64,000 nucleotides of DNA from Saliniradius amylolyticus (GCF_003143555.1 NZ_CP029347.1:2914001-2978000); one strand, 5' to 3'. Counted from the first letter of the stretch, positions 27,123-37,153 are shown. A program made the numbers and translations. The notes: generated by a model from the letters alone, not told the origin.

Positions 27123-29771
27123 GTGAAATACATCAAAACCCTTACTGTCCTCCTGCTGACCGGCACCCTTTTGGCTGTAGGCATCATCGCTGGGCTTTAT
27201 CAGTACATAAAGCCCGACCTGCCAAGCGTAGAAGTTCTCAAGGAAGTTCGCCTGCAGACCCCGATGAAGATCTATACTCAGGACGGCCAACTGATTTCTC
27301 AGTTTGGTGTCAAGCGACGTATTCCAGTCACATTGGAACAGATGCCACAGGAGATGATCCAAGCCATTCTTGCCACCGAAGACTCCCGCTTTTACGATCA
27401 TCCCGGCATCGACATTATTGGCGTATTCCGGGCAGCGGTGAACCTTTTGGTCACCGGTGAGAAAAGCCAGGGCGCCAGTACCATTACCATGCAGTTAGCC
27501 AGAAACTTCTTCCTCAGCCGGGAAAAAGCCTGGATGCGAAAAATAAAAGAGATGTTTATCGCCTGGCATATCGAACAACTGCTAACCAAAGACGAAATTC
27601 TCGAACTTTATCTGAACAAGATCGAACTCGGTCACCGAGCCTTCGGGGTCGGCGCCGCCGCTCAGGTTTATTATGGTAAGAACCTGAATGATCTTAGTCT
27701 GGCTCAGATTGCTACCATCGCAGGCTTACCCAAGGCACCTTCGGCGCTGAACCCAATCAGTAACCCTGCCGCCTCCAAAGAGCGCCGCCGTGTGGTGTTG
27801 GGACGCATGCTGACCACTGGGTTTATCACTGACGCACAGTTCCAACAGGCCGCTAATGCCGAAGTCTCCGCTGCCAAACACGGGGCGGAGATCCAGTTAG
27901 ACGCACCTTACTTGGCAGACTGGATTTATAGCCAGATGCTGGAACGTTATGGAAAAGAGGATGCGGAAACCAAGGGCTACCGTGTATATGCCAGCGTTAA
28001 CGCCGAACATCAGCGCGCCGCGCAAAAAGCGGTGCTGCGCAACTTGCACGACTATGATGAGCGCCACGGCTATCGCGGCCCAGTAAAGCAGCTCTGGGGT
28101 CAACCTGTGATGGCCGGCGACAGTTCAGAGAAAACGTCAGAGCAAGAGGCTACCTCTGGTTCTTCTGCACAGACAGCAAGCACTTCCTGGACTCGGCAGG
28201 CCATCACCGACTATCTACAGCAACAACCCGGTTATGGCCCGTTAGAGCCGGCCGTAGTGGTGTCTACCCAAGAGCGACAGATTACCGTGATGCGAGCCTC
28301 CGGCGACATCCATGTGATTTCGTGGGATGGGCTGGCCTGGGCAAGGTCCTTTATCTCAGATACCGAACAGGAGCCGGAACCAGAAGTTGCCACGGACATT
28401 GTCACCCAGGGTGCGCACATCTTTATCCGTTTCAATGATGAGCTAGAACAATGGCAACTGGCTCAGTTGCCTGAGGTCAGCGGCGCGTTTATCGCCCTGA
28501 ATCCAGATACCGGTGCCGTGGAAGCCGTAGTAGGTGGCTACAGCTTTTACCACAGCCAGTTTAACCGGGCCACTCAGGCCGAGCGCCAGGTCGGCTCTAA
28601 CATCAAGCCTTTTATCTACTCGGCGGCTTTGGAGGAAGGTTACACGCTGGCCTCTATTGTCAACGACGCGCCCATTAACCAGTGGGATCGCAGCTCAGGA
28701 TTAGCATGGCGCCCTAAAAACTCGCCGGAGGTCTACGACGGCCCCATTCGCCTGCGCAAGGCTCTGGGCCGTTCGAAAAACGTAGTCTCGGTGCGGCTCC
28801 TTAGGGCAGTAGGTCTGGATAATCTTATCGAGCATCTGGCCAAATTTGGTTTTAACCCAGAAGAGCTGCCGCGCAACGAATCTCTCGCCCTTGGATCCGC
28901 CTCCCTGACTCCTCTGGAAGTGGCCAGCGGCTTTGCTATTATCGCCAACGGCGGCTATGCCGTAGAGCCCTACGTGATTGACCGTATCGAAGATGAGCAA
29001 GGCGAAATCGTCTGGCAGGCTAACCCTAAGCTGTCTGAGGCAGCGCTAAGCCGCTGGATAGAGCTGCATCAACCCAACCCGGAGCAAAGCCAGGATTCTA
29101 TGGATGCCGGTGCAACTATCGTTCCTGAAAGCAGCGAGGCCATGCCCGAATTGGCACCTCAGGTCATCTCAGAAGCAAATGCCTTTCTGGTCAAGCAGAT
29201 GATGCAAACGGCCATCTATGGCGGTGGCAGTTGGAATAAGGGCACCTACTGGCAAGGTACTGGCTGGCGTGCCAATAATATCCTGCGTCGGGACGACCTG
29301 GCCGGTAAAACGGGTACCACCAATGACGCGAAAGACACCTGGTTCAGCGGTATCGCCCCGGGATTGGTGGCCACCAGCTGGGTGGGCTTTGATGATATGA
29401 GCCGCTCGCTGGGTCGTACCAGCCGTAACCAATACCTCATCAATAAAAACCCCAAGAAATACAACTGGCTGGGTAATGCCATGGTAGGGGGCGAAGATGG
29501 TGCCAGGGTGGCGCAGCCTGCCTGGATCCGGTTTATGCAACAGGCACTAGAGGACGTGCCTGAGGCTCAGTCTTCGGTGCCGGACGATATTATCTCGGTT
29601 CGCATTGATCGCCTGACAGGCAAGCTGACCCAGCGTTCCGATCATACCGCCCGGTTTGAATACTTTATAAAGGGAACGGCGCCTGACCAATACGTTGAGC
29701 GCGATGAGTTTGTGGATCCTTTCCAGCAGACTGAACAGCAACAAGAAACAGACAACGGCAGTATCTTTTAG
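27123..29771 (+). CDS. mrcA: Penicillin-binding protein 1A
   Basis: Bifunctional class A PBP that polymerises and cross-links peptidoglycan in the periplasm. It has 882 aa from a GTG at 27123 (KYIKTLTVLLLTGTLLAV, aligning with the E. coli start); an ATG at 27069 adds 18 residues without family similarity. It has one N-terminal transmembrane helix. The glycosyltransferase domain has ATEDSRFYDHPGIDIIG, with the catalytic Glu, and QGASTITMQLARNFFL. An OB-like insertion domain lies at about 295-440. The transpeptidase domain has the SxxK in QVGSNIKPFIY, SKN in GRSKNVVSVR and the KTGT box in GKTGTTNDAK. Confidence 0.96.
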   Translation: MKYIKTLTVLLLTGTLLAVGIIAGLYQYIKPDLPSVEVLKEVRLQTPMKIYTQDGQLISQFGVKRRIPVTLEQMPQEMIQAILATEDSRFYDHPGIDIIGVFRAAVNLLVTGEKSQGASTITMQLARNFFLSREKAWMRKIKEMFIAWHIEQLLTKDEILELYLNKIELGHRAFGVGAAAQVYYGKNLNDLSLAQIATIAGLPKAPSALNPISNPAASKERRRVVLGRMLTTGFITDAQFQQAANAEVSAAKHGAEIQLDAPYLADWIYSQMLERYGKEDAETKGYRVYASVNAEHQRAAQKAVLRNLHDYDERHGYRGPVKQLWGQPVMAGDSSEKTSEQEATSGSSAQTASTSWTRQAITDYLQQQPGYGPLEPAVVVSTQERQITVMRASGDIHVISWDGLAWARSFISDTEQEPEPEVATDIVTQGAHIFIRFNDELEQWQLAQLPEVSGAFIALNPDTGAVEAVVGGYSFYHSQFNRATQAERQVGSNIKPFIYSAALEEGYTLASIVNDAPINQWDRSSGLAWRPKNSPEVYDGPIRLRKALGRSKNVVSVRLLRAVGLDNLIEHLAKFGFNPEELPRNESLALGSASLTPLEVASGFAIIANGGYAVEPYVIDRIEDEQGEIVWQANPKLSEAALSRWIELHQPNPEQSQDSMDAGATIVPESSEAMPELAPQVISEANAFLVKQMMQTAIYGGGSWNKGTYWQGTGWRANNILRRDDLAGKTGTTNDAKDTWFSGIAPGLVATSWVGFDDMSRSLGRTSRNQYLINKNPKKYNWLGNAMVGGEDGARVAQPAWIRFMQQALEDVPEAQSSVPDDIISVRIDRLTGKLTQRSDHTARFEYFIKGTAPDQYVERDEFVDPFQQTEQQQETDNGSIF

Positions 29772-29797
29772 CGCCCTGAAAGCTCATTCAGGGCGCT
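29770..29797. terminator. Hairpin between convergent mrcA and argH
   Basis: Perfect 11-bp arms (AGCGCCCTGAA / TTCAGGGCGCT) with a 6-nt loop, beginning at the mrcA stop codon and 16 bp from the argH stop. On the minus strand a short TAAAAG-side run is present, but no strong T-tract on either strand. It is likely a shared terminator or 3' stabiliser for both convergent transcripts. Confidence 0.65.
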
Positions 29798-29812
29798 ATC
29801 TGGAAATTGAAT

Positions 29813-31774
29813 TTATTCCACCGCCTTAACCGGGATCTCGCCGCCGAGTTTCACCCGGTACTCCATGGCAATTTCATCACAGGCGTGTTTCTTGGGGCAG
29901 ATATCGCAGTCCTTGATGACCTTCTCCGGCAACGAGTCCATCAGTGTGGGGGTAAACCCCATCTTGGCGAAAAAGTCCGGAACCCGGGTCAGTACAATGA
30001 CTCGCGATAGCTCAATATGTCGAGCCTGCTCCAATAAATATTGCACCATGGCCTTACCCTGACCACCACCTTGCTGAACCGTATCCACACCCACCGAGCG
30101 AATTTCCGCCAATCCTGTTTGATAGATATACAGGCAGGCACAACCCACTACCTTGCCGTCGATCTCCGCCACCACGAAGTTTTGGATATCATGAATGATA
30201 TTGTCGCGACTGCGGGGCAGTGTCTCGCCCTTATCGGACCAATACGCCACGATCCGCAAAATCTCGTCCACATCGGTCATTTTGGCACGGCGCACCGACA
30301 TAGCCTCGGCCCGTTGAGCATTGAGCCGTTGTTGCACCTGTTTGAGGGCTAACTGGATTTGTTCGCTGCCGGTACCTCCCAACACATGGGTTTTCAGACT
30401 GTGCTGCTGCTCCGACTCCAATGACAGCATGGTCCTCTCCACCTGCGCCTTGGACGTGCCGCCCAGCGCCTCGCGCTTGTCCAGACAAGACTCTATAGAC
30501 AGGTGCTTGTATACATCATCGCCGATCTTGTCACTGTAAGCCTGCAACTGGGACAGAGAGAAATCTTCCAACGGCTTTTCCTGTTCGATGGCATCCAACA
30601 CCACCTGCCCTACGATATGGTGGGCCTCCCGAAATGGTACATCCTTGCTGACCAGATAATCGGCCAGCTCGGTGGCGTTGGCATAGCCCTGTTGTGCCGC
30701 CGCCAGAGTGCGGCCCGAGTTGACACTTAAGCCATCGGCCACCAGCACGCCAATTTCAAGGCATTGCTGCCAGGTGTCCAGCGCATCGAACAGTCCTTCC
30801 TTATCTTCTTGCATGTCTTTGTTATAAGCCAGCGGCAGGGCTTTCATGGTCATCATCATGGCACTCATGGCGCCATAGACCCGCCCGGCCTTGCCCCGCA
30901 TCAGCTCCAACGCATCGGGGTTTTTCTTCTGCGGCATCAGCGATGAACCCGAGGTGACGTCGTCACTCAGCTCAATAAAGCCCGCCTCGCCCGAGTTATA
31001 GAAGATCAGATCCTCAGCCAGCCGTGAGATATGCATCATGGAGATACTGGCGGCCGATAATAATTCCAGAACATGATCCCGGTCCGATACCGCATCCAGG
31101 CTGTTCATGGTGGGCCGGCGAAACCCCAGTTCCTCGGCCAGCATGTCACGGTCGATGGGGTAGGCCGTACCCGCCAATGCACCAGATCCCAACGGACAGG
31201 TATCGGCACGATACAGGGCATCATTCAAACGGCCAATATCGCGGTTAAACATTTCCACATAGGCCAGGCACCAATGTCCGAAGGTTACCGGCTGCGCACG
31301 TTGCAGGTGGGTATAACCGGGCAGCACCGTATCGCTCTCGCGACGAGCCAGGTCCATCAACGCCTGCTGGAAGTTCACCAGCGACAACAACAACTCGCCG
31401 CCTTTGTCCTTACACCAGAGCTTAAGATCGGTGGCCACCTGATCGTTACGGCTTCGGCCGGTGTGCAGTTTCTTACCTAAATCGCCCAGCTTGTCGATCA
31501 GCTTAGACTCCACATAGCTGTGAATGTCTTCCTCACCGCCATCGGCGACCTGTTGGGGGTTATCTCGTACTTCGGCGAGTAATTCCTGCAAGGCGGATTC
31601 TAACCGCTGCTGCTCTTCTACAGACAACACCCCAACTTTGAGCAGCCCCTTAGACCAGGCCACCGAGCCGATAATATCCTGCTCCGCCAGCCGGTAGTCC
31701 ACCGGCAGCGAATCGTTAAAAGCCTGAAACTGTGCACTGGCCGCCTGCTTAAACCGGCCTCCCCATAACGCCAT
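29813..31774 (-). CDS. argH: Argininosuccinate lyase fused to N-acetylglutamate synthase domain
   Basis: Bifunctional arginine enzyme of 653 aa. Residues 1 to about 460 are argininosuccinate lyase ([28 protein letters not shown], and the signature [20 protein letters not shown]). After a linker, residues about 495-650 are a GNAT acetyltransferase, with [19 protein letters not shown] as the acetyl-CoA loop and a four-residue metal-like [12 protein letters not shown] near the end. This is the ArgH(A) fusion known from Moritella, Vibrio and Alteromonas, which supplies the first and last steps of the pathway and explains the absence of argA here. It is last in argCBFGH, with 1 bp after argG. Confidence 0.96.
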   Translation of the reverse strand: MALWGGRFKQAASAQFQAFNDSLPVDYRLAEQDIIGSVAWSKGLLKVGVLSVEEQQRLESALQELLAEVRDNPQQVADGGEEDIHSYVESKLIDKLGDLGKKLHTGRSRNDQVATDLKLWCKDKGGELLLSLVNFQQALMDLARRESDTVLPGYTHLQRAQPVTFGHWCLAYVEMFNRDIGRLNDALYRADTCPLGSGALAGTAYPIDRDMLAEELGFRRPTMNSLDAVSDRDHVLELLSAASISMMHISRLAEDLIFYNSGEAGFIELSDDVTSGSSLMPQKKNPDALELMRGKAGRVYGAMSAMMMTMKALPLAYNKDMQEDKEGLFDALDTWQQCLEIGVLVADGLSVNSGRTLAAAQQGYANATELADYLVSKDVPFREAHHIVGQVVLDAIEQEKPLEDFSLSQLQAYSDKIGDDVYKHLSIESCLDKREALGGTSKAQVERTMLSLESEQQHSLKTHVLGGTGSEQIQLALKQVQQRLNAQRAEAMSVRRAKMTDVDEILRIVAYWSDKGETLPRSRDNIIHDIQNFVVAEIDGKVVGCACLYIYQTGLAEIRSVGVDTVQQGGGQGKAMVQYLLEQARHIELSRVIVLTRVPDFFAKMGFTPTLMDSLPEKVIKDCDICPKKHACDEIAMEYRVKLGGEIPVKAVE

Positions 31775-31775
31775 A

Positions 31776-32993
31776 TTAGTCTCCTTTGACGGAAGTCAGC
31801 GCCTTGATCCGACTGGACAGGCTGAATAACCGAATAAAGCCTTCGGCATGGGATTGATCGTAGACATCGTCGGCACCAAAGGTGGCAAAATCCTCTGAAT
31901 ACAATGAATAAGGCGACTGACGCTGCACCACTGTGGCCTGGCCCTTATAAAGCTTCACTACCACCTCGCCGGTCATGGACTGTGCCATGGATTCTGCCGC
32001 CGCCAGAATCGGCGGTGTGATTTGAGTAAACCAGCGACCATCATACACCACATGGGCAAACTCCAACCCCAACTGCTCGCGGAATTTAAGCGCCGATTTA
32101 TCCAGTACCAGGTGCTCCAGGGCTTTGTAAGCCGCCATCAAAACGGTACCTCCAGGCGTTTCGTAACAACCACGGGATTTCATGCCCACTAGCCGGTTCT
32201 CAACGATATCCAGCCGTCCGACACCATGAGCTCCCGCGAGCTCATTGAGCTTACACAAGGCCTTGTACGGGCTAAGGAGCTCGCCATTAACCTTAGTTAA
32301 CCGGCCTTTTTCAAAATTCAGGCTGATCCGCTCCGGGGTATCCGGGGCTTGCTCGGGAGAGACCGTCATGGTCCAGACCTTTTCGGTGGGCTCGCACCAT
32401 GGGTCTTCCAACTCGCCCCCTTCATGGGAAATATGCCAGGCATTGGCATCGCGGCTGTAGATCTTGGTGGCCGAGGCAGTAGTTTTGATATTACGTTCGG
32501 CCAGGTAACTGAGGAGATCTTCCCGGCTACTCATGTCCCACTCACGCCAAGGGGCAATGACTTTCAGATCGGGTGCCAGTGCCGCAAAGGCACTCTCAAA
32601 ACGCACCTGATCGTTACCCTTACCGGTACAGCCATGACACAGGGCATCGGCCCCCACCTGCCGGGCCACTTCCACCTGGGCTTTGGCAATGATCGGCCGC
32701 GCCATGGAAGTGCCAAGCAGGTATTGGCCCTCGTAGACTGCACCGGTCATCACCGTGGGGTAGATATAGTCTTTAACCAGCTCTTCTTTCAGGTCGACGA
32801 TGTAGCATTCGCTGGCCCCGGAATACAGTGCCTTTTCTTCCAGCCCTTCCAGTTCTTCATCGCCCTGCCCCACATCGGCGGCAAAGGCTACCACCTCACA
32901 ACCGTAGTTCTCCTTCAGCCAGGGGATAATGGCCGAGGTATCCAGGCCACCGGAGTAGGCCAGTAATACTTTGTTGATGGATGTCTCTGACAT
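31776..32993 (-). CDS. argG: Argininosuccinate synthase
   Basis: Joins citrulline and aspartate with ATP to argininosuccinate. At 405 aa it is the common bacterial (type 1) length. The N-type ATP pyrophosphatase P-loop is [20 protein letters not shown]. Further family motifs are [24 protein letters not shown] and [14 protein letters not shown]. It lies 17 bp after argF and 1 bp before argH. Confidence 0.97.
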   Translation of the reverse strand: MSETSINKVLLAYSGGLDTSAIIPWLKENYGCEVVAFAADVGQGDEELEGLEEKALYSGASECYIVDLKEELVKDYIYPTVMTGAVYEGQYLLGTSMARPIIAKAQVEVARQVGADALCHGCTGKGNDQVRFESAFAALAPDLKVIAPWREWDMSSREDLLSYLAERNIKTTASATKIYSRDANAWHISHEGGELEDPWCEPTEKVWTMTVSPEQAPDTPERISLNFEKGRLTKVNGELLSPYKALCKLNELAGAHGVGRLDIVENRLVGMKSRGCYETPGGTVLMAAYKALEHLVLDKSALKFREQLGLEFAHVVYDGRWFTQITPPILAAAESMAQSMTGEVVVKLYKGQATVVQRQSPYSLYSEDFATFGADDVYDQSHAEGFIRLFSLSSRIKALTSVKGD

Positions 32994-33010
32994 AGTGTTC
33001 TCCTAGAAAC

Positions 33011-33922
33011 TTATTTACGCTCAAGCAAGCTGATTAAAATGGCGTTTTGCCCGTGCATCCGGTTTTCGGCCTGACGCATCAATAGCGAGGCGTCACCGTC
33101 GATTAGCTCGCTGCTGATCTCCAGATCCCGATGCGCGGGCTGACAATGCATGACATATTGGGCCCCGGTTTGTCGCATCAGGGCCGTGTTTAACTGATAG
33201 GGGGCAAATGTATCTTTGATGGCTTCCAGCGGGGTTTCGTCTCCCATGGATAACCAGGTATCGGTGTAAAGCGCATCCACGCCCTCCAATGCAGCCAGTT
33301 CGGTACTGACGGTAATGTTACCGCCGGTTTCGGCAGCAATATCCTGGCTCTGAGCAATCATATTGGTGGCGGGCTGATGCCCCCCGGGCGTGACAATCCG
33401 TACATCGGCCCCCAGCTTGGCACCGAGTAACATCAGCGAGTTGCTGACATTATTGGCATCACCCACATACCCTAAACTCGGCGTCTTACCGGGCAGCACC
33501 TCGGCTAAGCTCAGATAATCGGCCAGCGCCTGACAGGGGTGGTAAAGGTCACACAGGGCATTGATCACCGGTACCTTCGAGGCGGCCACCAGTTGCTCCA
33601 GAGTCTGATGGCTGAACACCCGGGCCACTATGGCATCGGCCCAACAGGACAGGTTAGCCCCCATGTCCTGCGACGCCTCGCGCCCGGCCAAGTTATTGGC
33701 CTGGCTGTCGAGATAAACCAGGTGCCCCCCTAATTTATTCACACCAATATCGAAAGACACCCGGGTACGCAGTGACGGTTTCTCAAATAGCGCTACTACT
33801 GACTTGCCAGTCAGTGCCTGACGAAAGCGTTGCGGCTGTTGTTTCACTTCCAAAGCCAGTTGCAATAGCGACTGAATACTCGACGCCGACCAATCGGAAA
33901 AAGTAAGTAAGGACTGACTCAT
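33011..33922 (-). CDS. argF: Ornithine carbamoyltransferase
   Basis: Forms citrulline from ornithine and carbamoyl phosphate. At 303 aa it is of family length. The carbamoyl-phosphate motif is FEKPSLRTRVSFDIG, followed by LYHPCQALADYLS and the ornithine-side motifs GYVGDANNVSNSL, DTWLSMGDE and MHCQPAHRDLEIS. It overlaps argB by 4 bp. Confidence 0.96.
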   Translation of the reverse strand: MSQSLLTFSDWSASSIQSLLQLALEVKQQPQRFRQALTGKSVVALFEKPSLRTRVSFDIGVNKLGGHLVYLDSQANNLAGREASQDMGANLSCWADAIVARVFSHQTLEQLVAASKVPVINALCDLYHPCQALADYLSLAEVLPGKTPSLGYVGDANNVSNSLMLLGAKLGADVRIVTPGGHQPATNMIAQSQDIAAETGGNITVSTELAALEGVDALYTDTWLSMGDETPLEAIKDTFAPYQLNTALMRQTGAQYVMHCQPAHRDLEISSELIDGDASLLMRQAENRMHGQNAILISLLERK

Positions 33923-34710
33923 GGTTGGTTCTCCATAACAAAATCGGGAACAATACAGGTACCCACACTCGCCTCGTCAGCCAGAGTGGTGAGCAATTGA
34001 GGCTGTTGCCAACCGGCGATATACACCCTCTGGCCAATACTGTTGGCGGCGGCAAGTGCGGCTTTGACCTTGACGCTCATGCCACCATGGATCACCCGCT
34101 GTTCAATCAGGGCGCTAATCTCTGTAGCGGTGAGCTGCACCAGAAGCTGGCCATCGCCGTCCAGCACACCTGGCACATCGCTGAGCAGCACTAACTCGGC
34201 GCCCAGGGTTTGCGCCAGAGCCACGGCCCCATCGTCGGCGTTGATATTACATAGCTCACCTTGTTCAGTGAGGCCGATAGAGCTGACCACTGGCACTACA
34301 TCGGCCCCCAATAGAGCATGCAAAACCTTAGGGTCACCGGCACTCGCCTGACCTACGGCACCGAGTTGCGCATTCAGTAAACAGGCATTAACCATCTTGC
34401 CATCAGCCAGTGACAGACCGACCGCATTGATCCCCTGCTGATGGGCCATGCTGACCAGTAGTTTATTAGCGGTTCCTGCAAGCGCCCCTACAACAAACGG
34501 CAGTTGATCGGGCGGAGTGACTCTCAGGCCATCGATTTTCTGAGACTCGAATCCCAGACGGGCAAGCCAGTCATTGGTCAGATTGCCACCACCATGCACC
34601 AGCACCACCGGCCGTTCAGCCTTGAGCTTTTTAATCGCCGAAAACAGAGCCTGGCCCTGTTCATAGGCATCCAATAAAGCGCCGCCGACTTTAATCACTA
34701 ACGGGGTCAT
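33919..34710 (-). CDS. argB: Acetylglutamate kinase
   Basis: Phosphorylates N-acetylglutamate in the second arginine step. The 263-aa protein has the amino-acid-kinase fold: VIKVGGALLD, VLVHGGGNLTNDWLARLG, CNINADDGAVALAQTLGA, LLSDVPGVLDGDG and RVIHGGMSVKVKAALAA. The length and lack of the N-terminal helix resemble the arginine-insensitive E. coli-type dimer. It overlaps argC and argF by 4 bp each, indicating tight translational coupling. Confidence 0.96.
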   Translation of the reverse strand: MTPLVIKVGGALLDAYEQGQALFSAIKKLKAERPVVLVHGGGNLTNDWLARLGFESQKIDGLRVTPPDQLPFVVGALAGTANKLLVSMAHQQGINAVGLSLADGKMVNACLLNAQLGAVGQASAGDPKVLHALLGADVVPVVSSIGLTEQGELCNINADDGAVALAQTLGAELVLLSDVPGVLDGDGQLLVQLTATEISALIEQRVIHGGMSVKVKAALAAANSIGQRVYIAGWQQPQLLTTLADEASVGTCIVPDFVMENQP

Positions 34711-35726
34711 GGTTTACCTCCATTTAAGCCAGTATTCATCGGTAAGTCCGCGACTAGGTTGGCACACTGTAAGGCTTGTGCCGCCGCTCCCTTTAACAGG
34801 TTGTCGATGGCCGAGCCAATCACGATATCCTGCCCCTGGCATTTCCAGCCGATATCACAGTAGGCGCTGCCCACTACATCATCCAGTTTCGGAAAGCCCG
34901 GGATTAGCCTGATCAGAGGGCTGTGTTTATAGGCTTTATGAAAGGCTTCCCAAACAGCCCCATCATCCACACCCGGCTTGAGTTGCGCAGTGATGGTGGC
35001 CAGAATGCCACGCTTAAAATTGCCCAGGTGAGGCGTAAAGATCACCGGTGCGCCGAGCTCCTGAGCAATTTCCGGCTGATGCCGGTGACCCAGAACACCA
35101 TAGGCCTGCAGGCTTACCTCGCAAAAACTGGTTTTCAGGGCTGCCTTGCGGCCTGCGCCACTGACACCACTGACCGCATTGACCACCGGTTTAGCAGCCT
35201 CGTTCAGTAAACCCGCCTGCTGCAGTGGTTTTAATGCCAATAGTGAGGCGGTGGGGTAACACCCCGGTACCGCCACCAGATCAGCTCCGGCGATAGTATC
35301 GGCATACCAGTCCACCAGTCCGTAGACGGCACTTTCCGCCAACGCCTGGTCACTGTGACTAAAATCATAAAACGCCCGTACCTGCTGGCTGTCACTGAGA
35401 CGAAATGCGCCGGACAGATCCAGTATTTTGGCTTTACCACCAGCGAGAATGGGCACCCACTGCTGACTCACCTCGTGTGGAGTGGCCAGAAAGATCAGGT
35501 CCATCTCGTTCTTCAGAGCACTCAGGTTCGACTCATTTATGGGCTGTAAGATTGCATCGACCTGTCCTTTCAACTGACCGTAGAGGTCGCTTAGGGGCTT
35601 ATGAGCATCCTGACTGTGCTGAGAAACGCCCAATCCCGCCAACTCAAAATTGGGGTGGTGCTGAATCAATGCCGCCAACTGAGCACCGGAATAGCCACTG
35701 GCGCCGAAAATAAAACTTTTCATCAT
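34707..35726 (-). CDS. argC: N-acetyl-gamma-glutamyl-phosphate reductase
   Basis: NADPH-dependent reductase of the third arginine step, 339 aa. The Rossmann motif FGASGYSGAQLAALI is at the N-terminus, and the catalytic cysteine is in VAVPGCYPTASLLALKPL. Later motifs are AVSGVSGAGRKA, GHRHQPEIAQELG and FTPHLGNFKRGILATI. Two adjacent ATGs (35726 and 35723) could start it, and neither has a strong ribosome site. It opens argCBFGH; its leader contains an intrinsic terminator and a short Arg-codon frame, described separately. Confidence 0.95.
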   Translation of the reverse strand: MMKSFIFGASGYSGAQLAALIQHHPNFELAGLGVSQHSQDAHKPLSDLYGQLKGQVDAILQPINESNLSALKNEMDLIFLATPHEVSQQWVPILAGGKAKILDLSGAFRLSDSQQVRAFYDFSHSDQALAESAVYGLVDWYADTIAGADLVAVPGCYPTASLLALKPLQQAGLLNEAAKPVVNAVSGVSGAGRKAALKTSFCEVSLQAYGVLGHRHQPEIAQELGAPVIFTPHLGNFKRGILATITAQLKPGVDDGAVWEAFHKAYKHSPLIRLIPGFPKLDDVVGSAYCDIGWKCQGQDIVIGSAIDNLLKGAAAQALQCANLVADLPMNTGLNGGKP

Positions 35727-35759
35727 GGTTTTGCTACTGAGTTAAAGAAACGAAAATAA

Positions 35760-35792
35760 TAAGAAAAATGGGGCGGGCCACTCAGGCCCGCC
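35760..35792 (-). terminator. Intrinsic terminator in the argC leader (candidate attenuator)
   Basis: On the minus strand the perfect 8-bp GC stem GGCGGGCC / GGCCCGCC with a 5-nt loop (35772-35792) is followed by CCATTTTTCTTATT. It points towards argC and ends about 40 bp before its ATG, with the divergent argE on the other side, so the only sense transcript it can end is the argC operon leader. Confidence 0.75.
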
Positions 35793-35800
35793 TAAGAGCG

Positions 35801-35866
35801 CTAGTGTCGTCGTAGAGTTAAGACGACGTCCGGGGAGAACGAGTTGAGCAAATAGTGTGTCTGCAT
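35801..35866 (-). CDS. Putative arginine leader peptide
   Basis: 21-codon frame starting at ATG 35866 and ending TAG 8 nt before the terminator stem. It begins MQTHYLLNS and ends LTLRRH, with two consecutive CGA arginine codons just before the last codon. An inverted repeat GTCGTC / GACGAC (35806-35811 and 35822-35827) would pair the Arg codons with upstream Val codons. It lacks a clear Shine-Dalgarno sequence, which is the main weakness. The role in attenuation is inferred from position, codon content and the adjacent terminator. Confidence 0.45.
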   Translation of the reverse strand: MQTHYLLNSFSPDVVLTLRRH

Positions 35867-35925
35867 ATCTGTGCTATTGGTTAATCAGTGCATTTGCCTA
35901 TCGGTTATGGCAAACTCTGACACAA

Positions 35926-35964
35926 ACAAAATACTTATTCAACTTTTTAGCATATTTATTTATG
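35926..35964. promoter_or_regulatory. Tandem ARG boxes (ArgR operator)
   Basis: Two 14-bp cores, AAAATACTTATTCA (35928-35941) and AGCATATTTATTTA (35949-35962), each match about 11 of 14 positions of the E. coli ARG box TGAATWWWWATTCA. Their 7-bp core separation equals the 3-bp gap between full 18-bp boxes that ArgR hexamers prefer. The second overlaps the argE start, so repression of argE and of the divergent argC promoter is expected. Confidence 0.75.
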
Positions 35965-37113
35965 AAGAACTTATCTCTGATTGAACTCTACAAGGCGATC
36001 ATCAAAACCCCTACCATTAGTGCCTTTGAAGAGAAAATAGACCAATCTAACCGGGGCCTTATCGAGCAGCTCGGCAACTGGTTGGAGGACAAAGGATTTC
36101 ACATAACTATTCAAAAAGTCCCTAAGAGTCGCAACAAGTATAATCTGTTGGCCCGTCTGGGCACTGGCGAGGGCGGACTACTACTGGCCGGGCACTCGGA
36201 CACCGTGCCCTTTGACGAGGACCGCTGGAACAGTGACCCCTTCACACTCACCGAAAAAGACGGCAAGCTTTATGGGCTGGGCACCTGTGATATGAAAGGT
36301 TTCTTTGCCTTTATTCTGGAAGCCTTGAACGAACTGGATCTGAGTAAGCTGCAAAAGCCGCTGTATATATTGGCCACCGCCGATGAGGAAACCTCGATGG
36401 CCGGGGCCCGTTTCTTTGCCGAGCAGCAATTAATCACGCCCGATATGGCGATTATCGGTGAACCAACCGAGCTTAAGCCCATTATTCAGCACAAAGGTCA
36501 CATGGCGCATACCTTATCGATTAGAGGCGAGGCCGGTCATTCCAGCGATCCAGCCAAGGGGGTCAATGCCATCGAGATTATGAACGCCGCCATTAACGAG
36601 CTGATGCAGTTCAGGGATCAACTGGCCCGCAGGTATCGAGACGAACGGTTCAGCGTGCCGGAAGCCACACTGAATCTGGGCCATATTCACGGCGGCGATG
36701 GTGAAAACCGTATCTGCGGTCACTGCCATTTAAATTTCGATCTAAGGGCGACACCGGACCTACCCGATGCCGAAGCCATACGGCAGATCGACGAGGCGTT
36801 AGCGCCGCTGAAAAAGCGCTACCCGGATCGTTTGAGCCTCGCCCCTATGTACGACTCCATCCCGGCCTTTGCCTGTGGCAGAGAAACACGCCTGGTTGAA
36901 CTGGCCCAATCACTGACAGGCTTTGAACCCACCTCCGCCAATTATTGCACCGAAGCTCCCTTTATTAACCAACTGGGCTGCGACACTATCGTCATGGGTC
37001 CAGGCAGTATCGAACAGGCACACCAGCCGGACGAGTTCATCGATCTTAGTTATGTGAAGCCAACTATAGGTGTATTACGCGAGATGATCGTTCAAAGCTG
37101 TCTGGTACAATAA
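35962..37113 (+). CDS. argE: Acetylornithine deacetylase
   Basis: Zinc metallohydrolase of the M20 family releasing ornithine from N-acetylornithine. It has 383 aa from ATG 35962 (MKNLSLIELYKAIIKTPTIS), aligning with E. coli; a frame extension upstream runs through the operator. Metal ligands lie in LLAGHSDTVPFDEDRW, GLGTCDMKGFFAF and ILATADEETSMAGARFF. The dimerisation part has HSSDPAKGVNAIEIM, and the C-terminal ligand is in MGPGSIEQAHQPDEF. There is no clear ribosome site. Its presence shows the linear (ArgE) route and agrees with the ArgA-type domain on ArgH. Confidence 0.96.
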   Translation: MKNLSLIELYKAIIKTPTISAFEEKIDQSNRGLIEQLGNWLEDKGFHITIQKVPKSRNKYNLLARLGTGEGGLLLAGHSDTVPFDEDRWNSDPFTLTEKDGKLYGLGTCDMKGFFAFILEALNELDLSKLQKPLYILATADEETSMAGARFFAEQQLITPDMAIIGEPTELKPIIQHKGHMAHTLSIRGEAGHSSDPAKGVNAIEIMNAAINELMQFRDQLARRYRDERFSVPEATLNLGHIHGGDGENRICGHCHLNFDLRATPDLPDAEAIRQIDEALAPLKKRYPDRLSLAPMYDSIPAFACGRETRLVELAQSLTGFEPTSANYCTEAPFINQLGCDTIVMGPGSIEQAHQPDEFIDLSYVKPTIGVLREMIVQSCLVQ

Positions 37114-37153
37114 AACGGCAAGGCAGCCCGGTGACACTTGAAAAGGAGGTGAT

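Noticed and set aside
30300-31774. argH extension as a frameshift joining two genes
   Set aside because: The fused GNAT domain is in frame and intact, and the ArgH(A) fusion is known in marine gammaproteobacteria.
32349-32966. 205-codon plus-strand frame
   Set aside because: It is fully antisense to argG, whose protein is strongly conserved; the composition follows the complementary codons.
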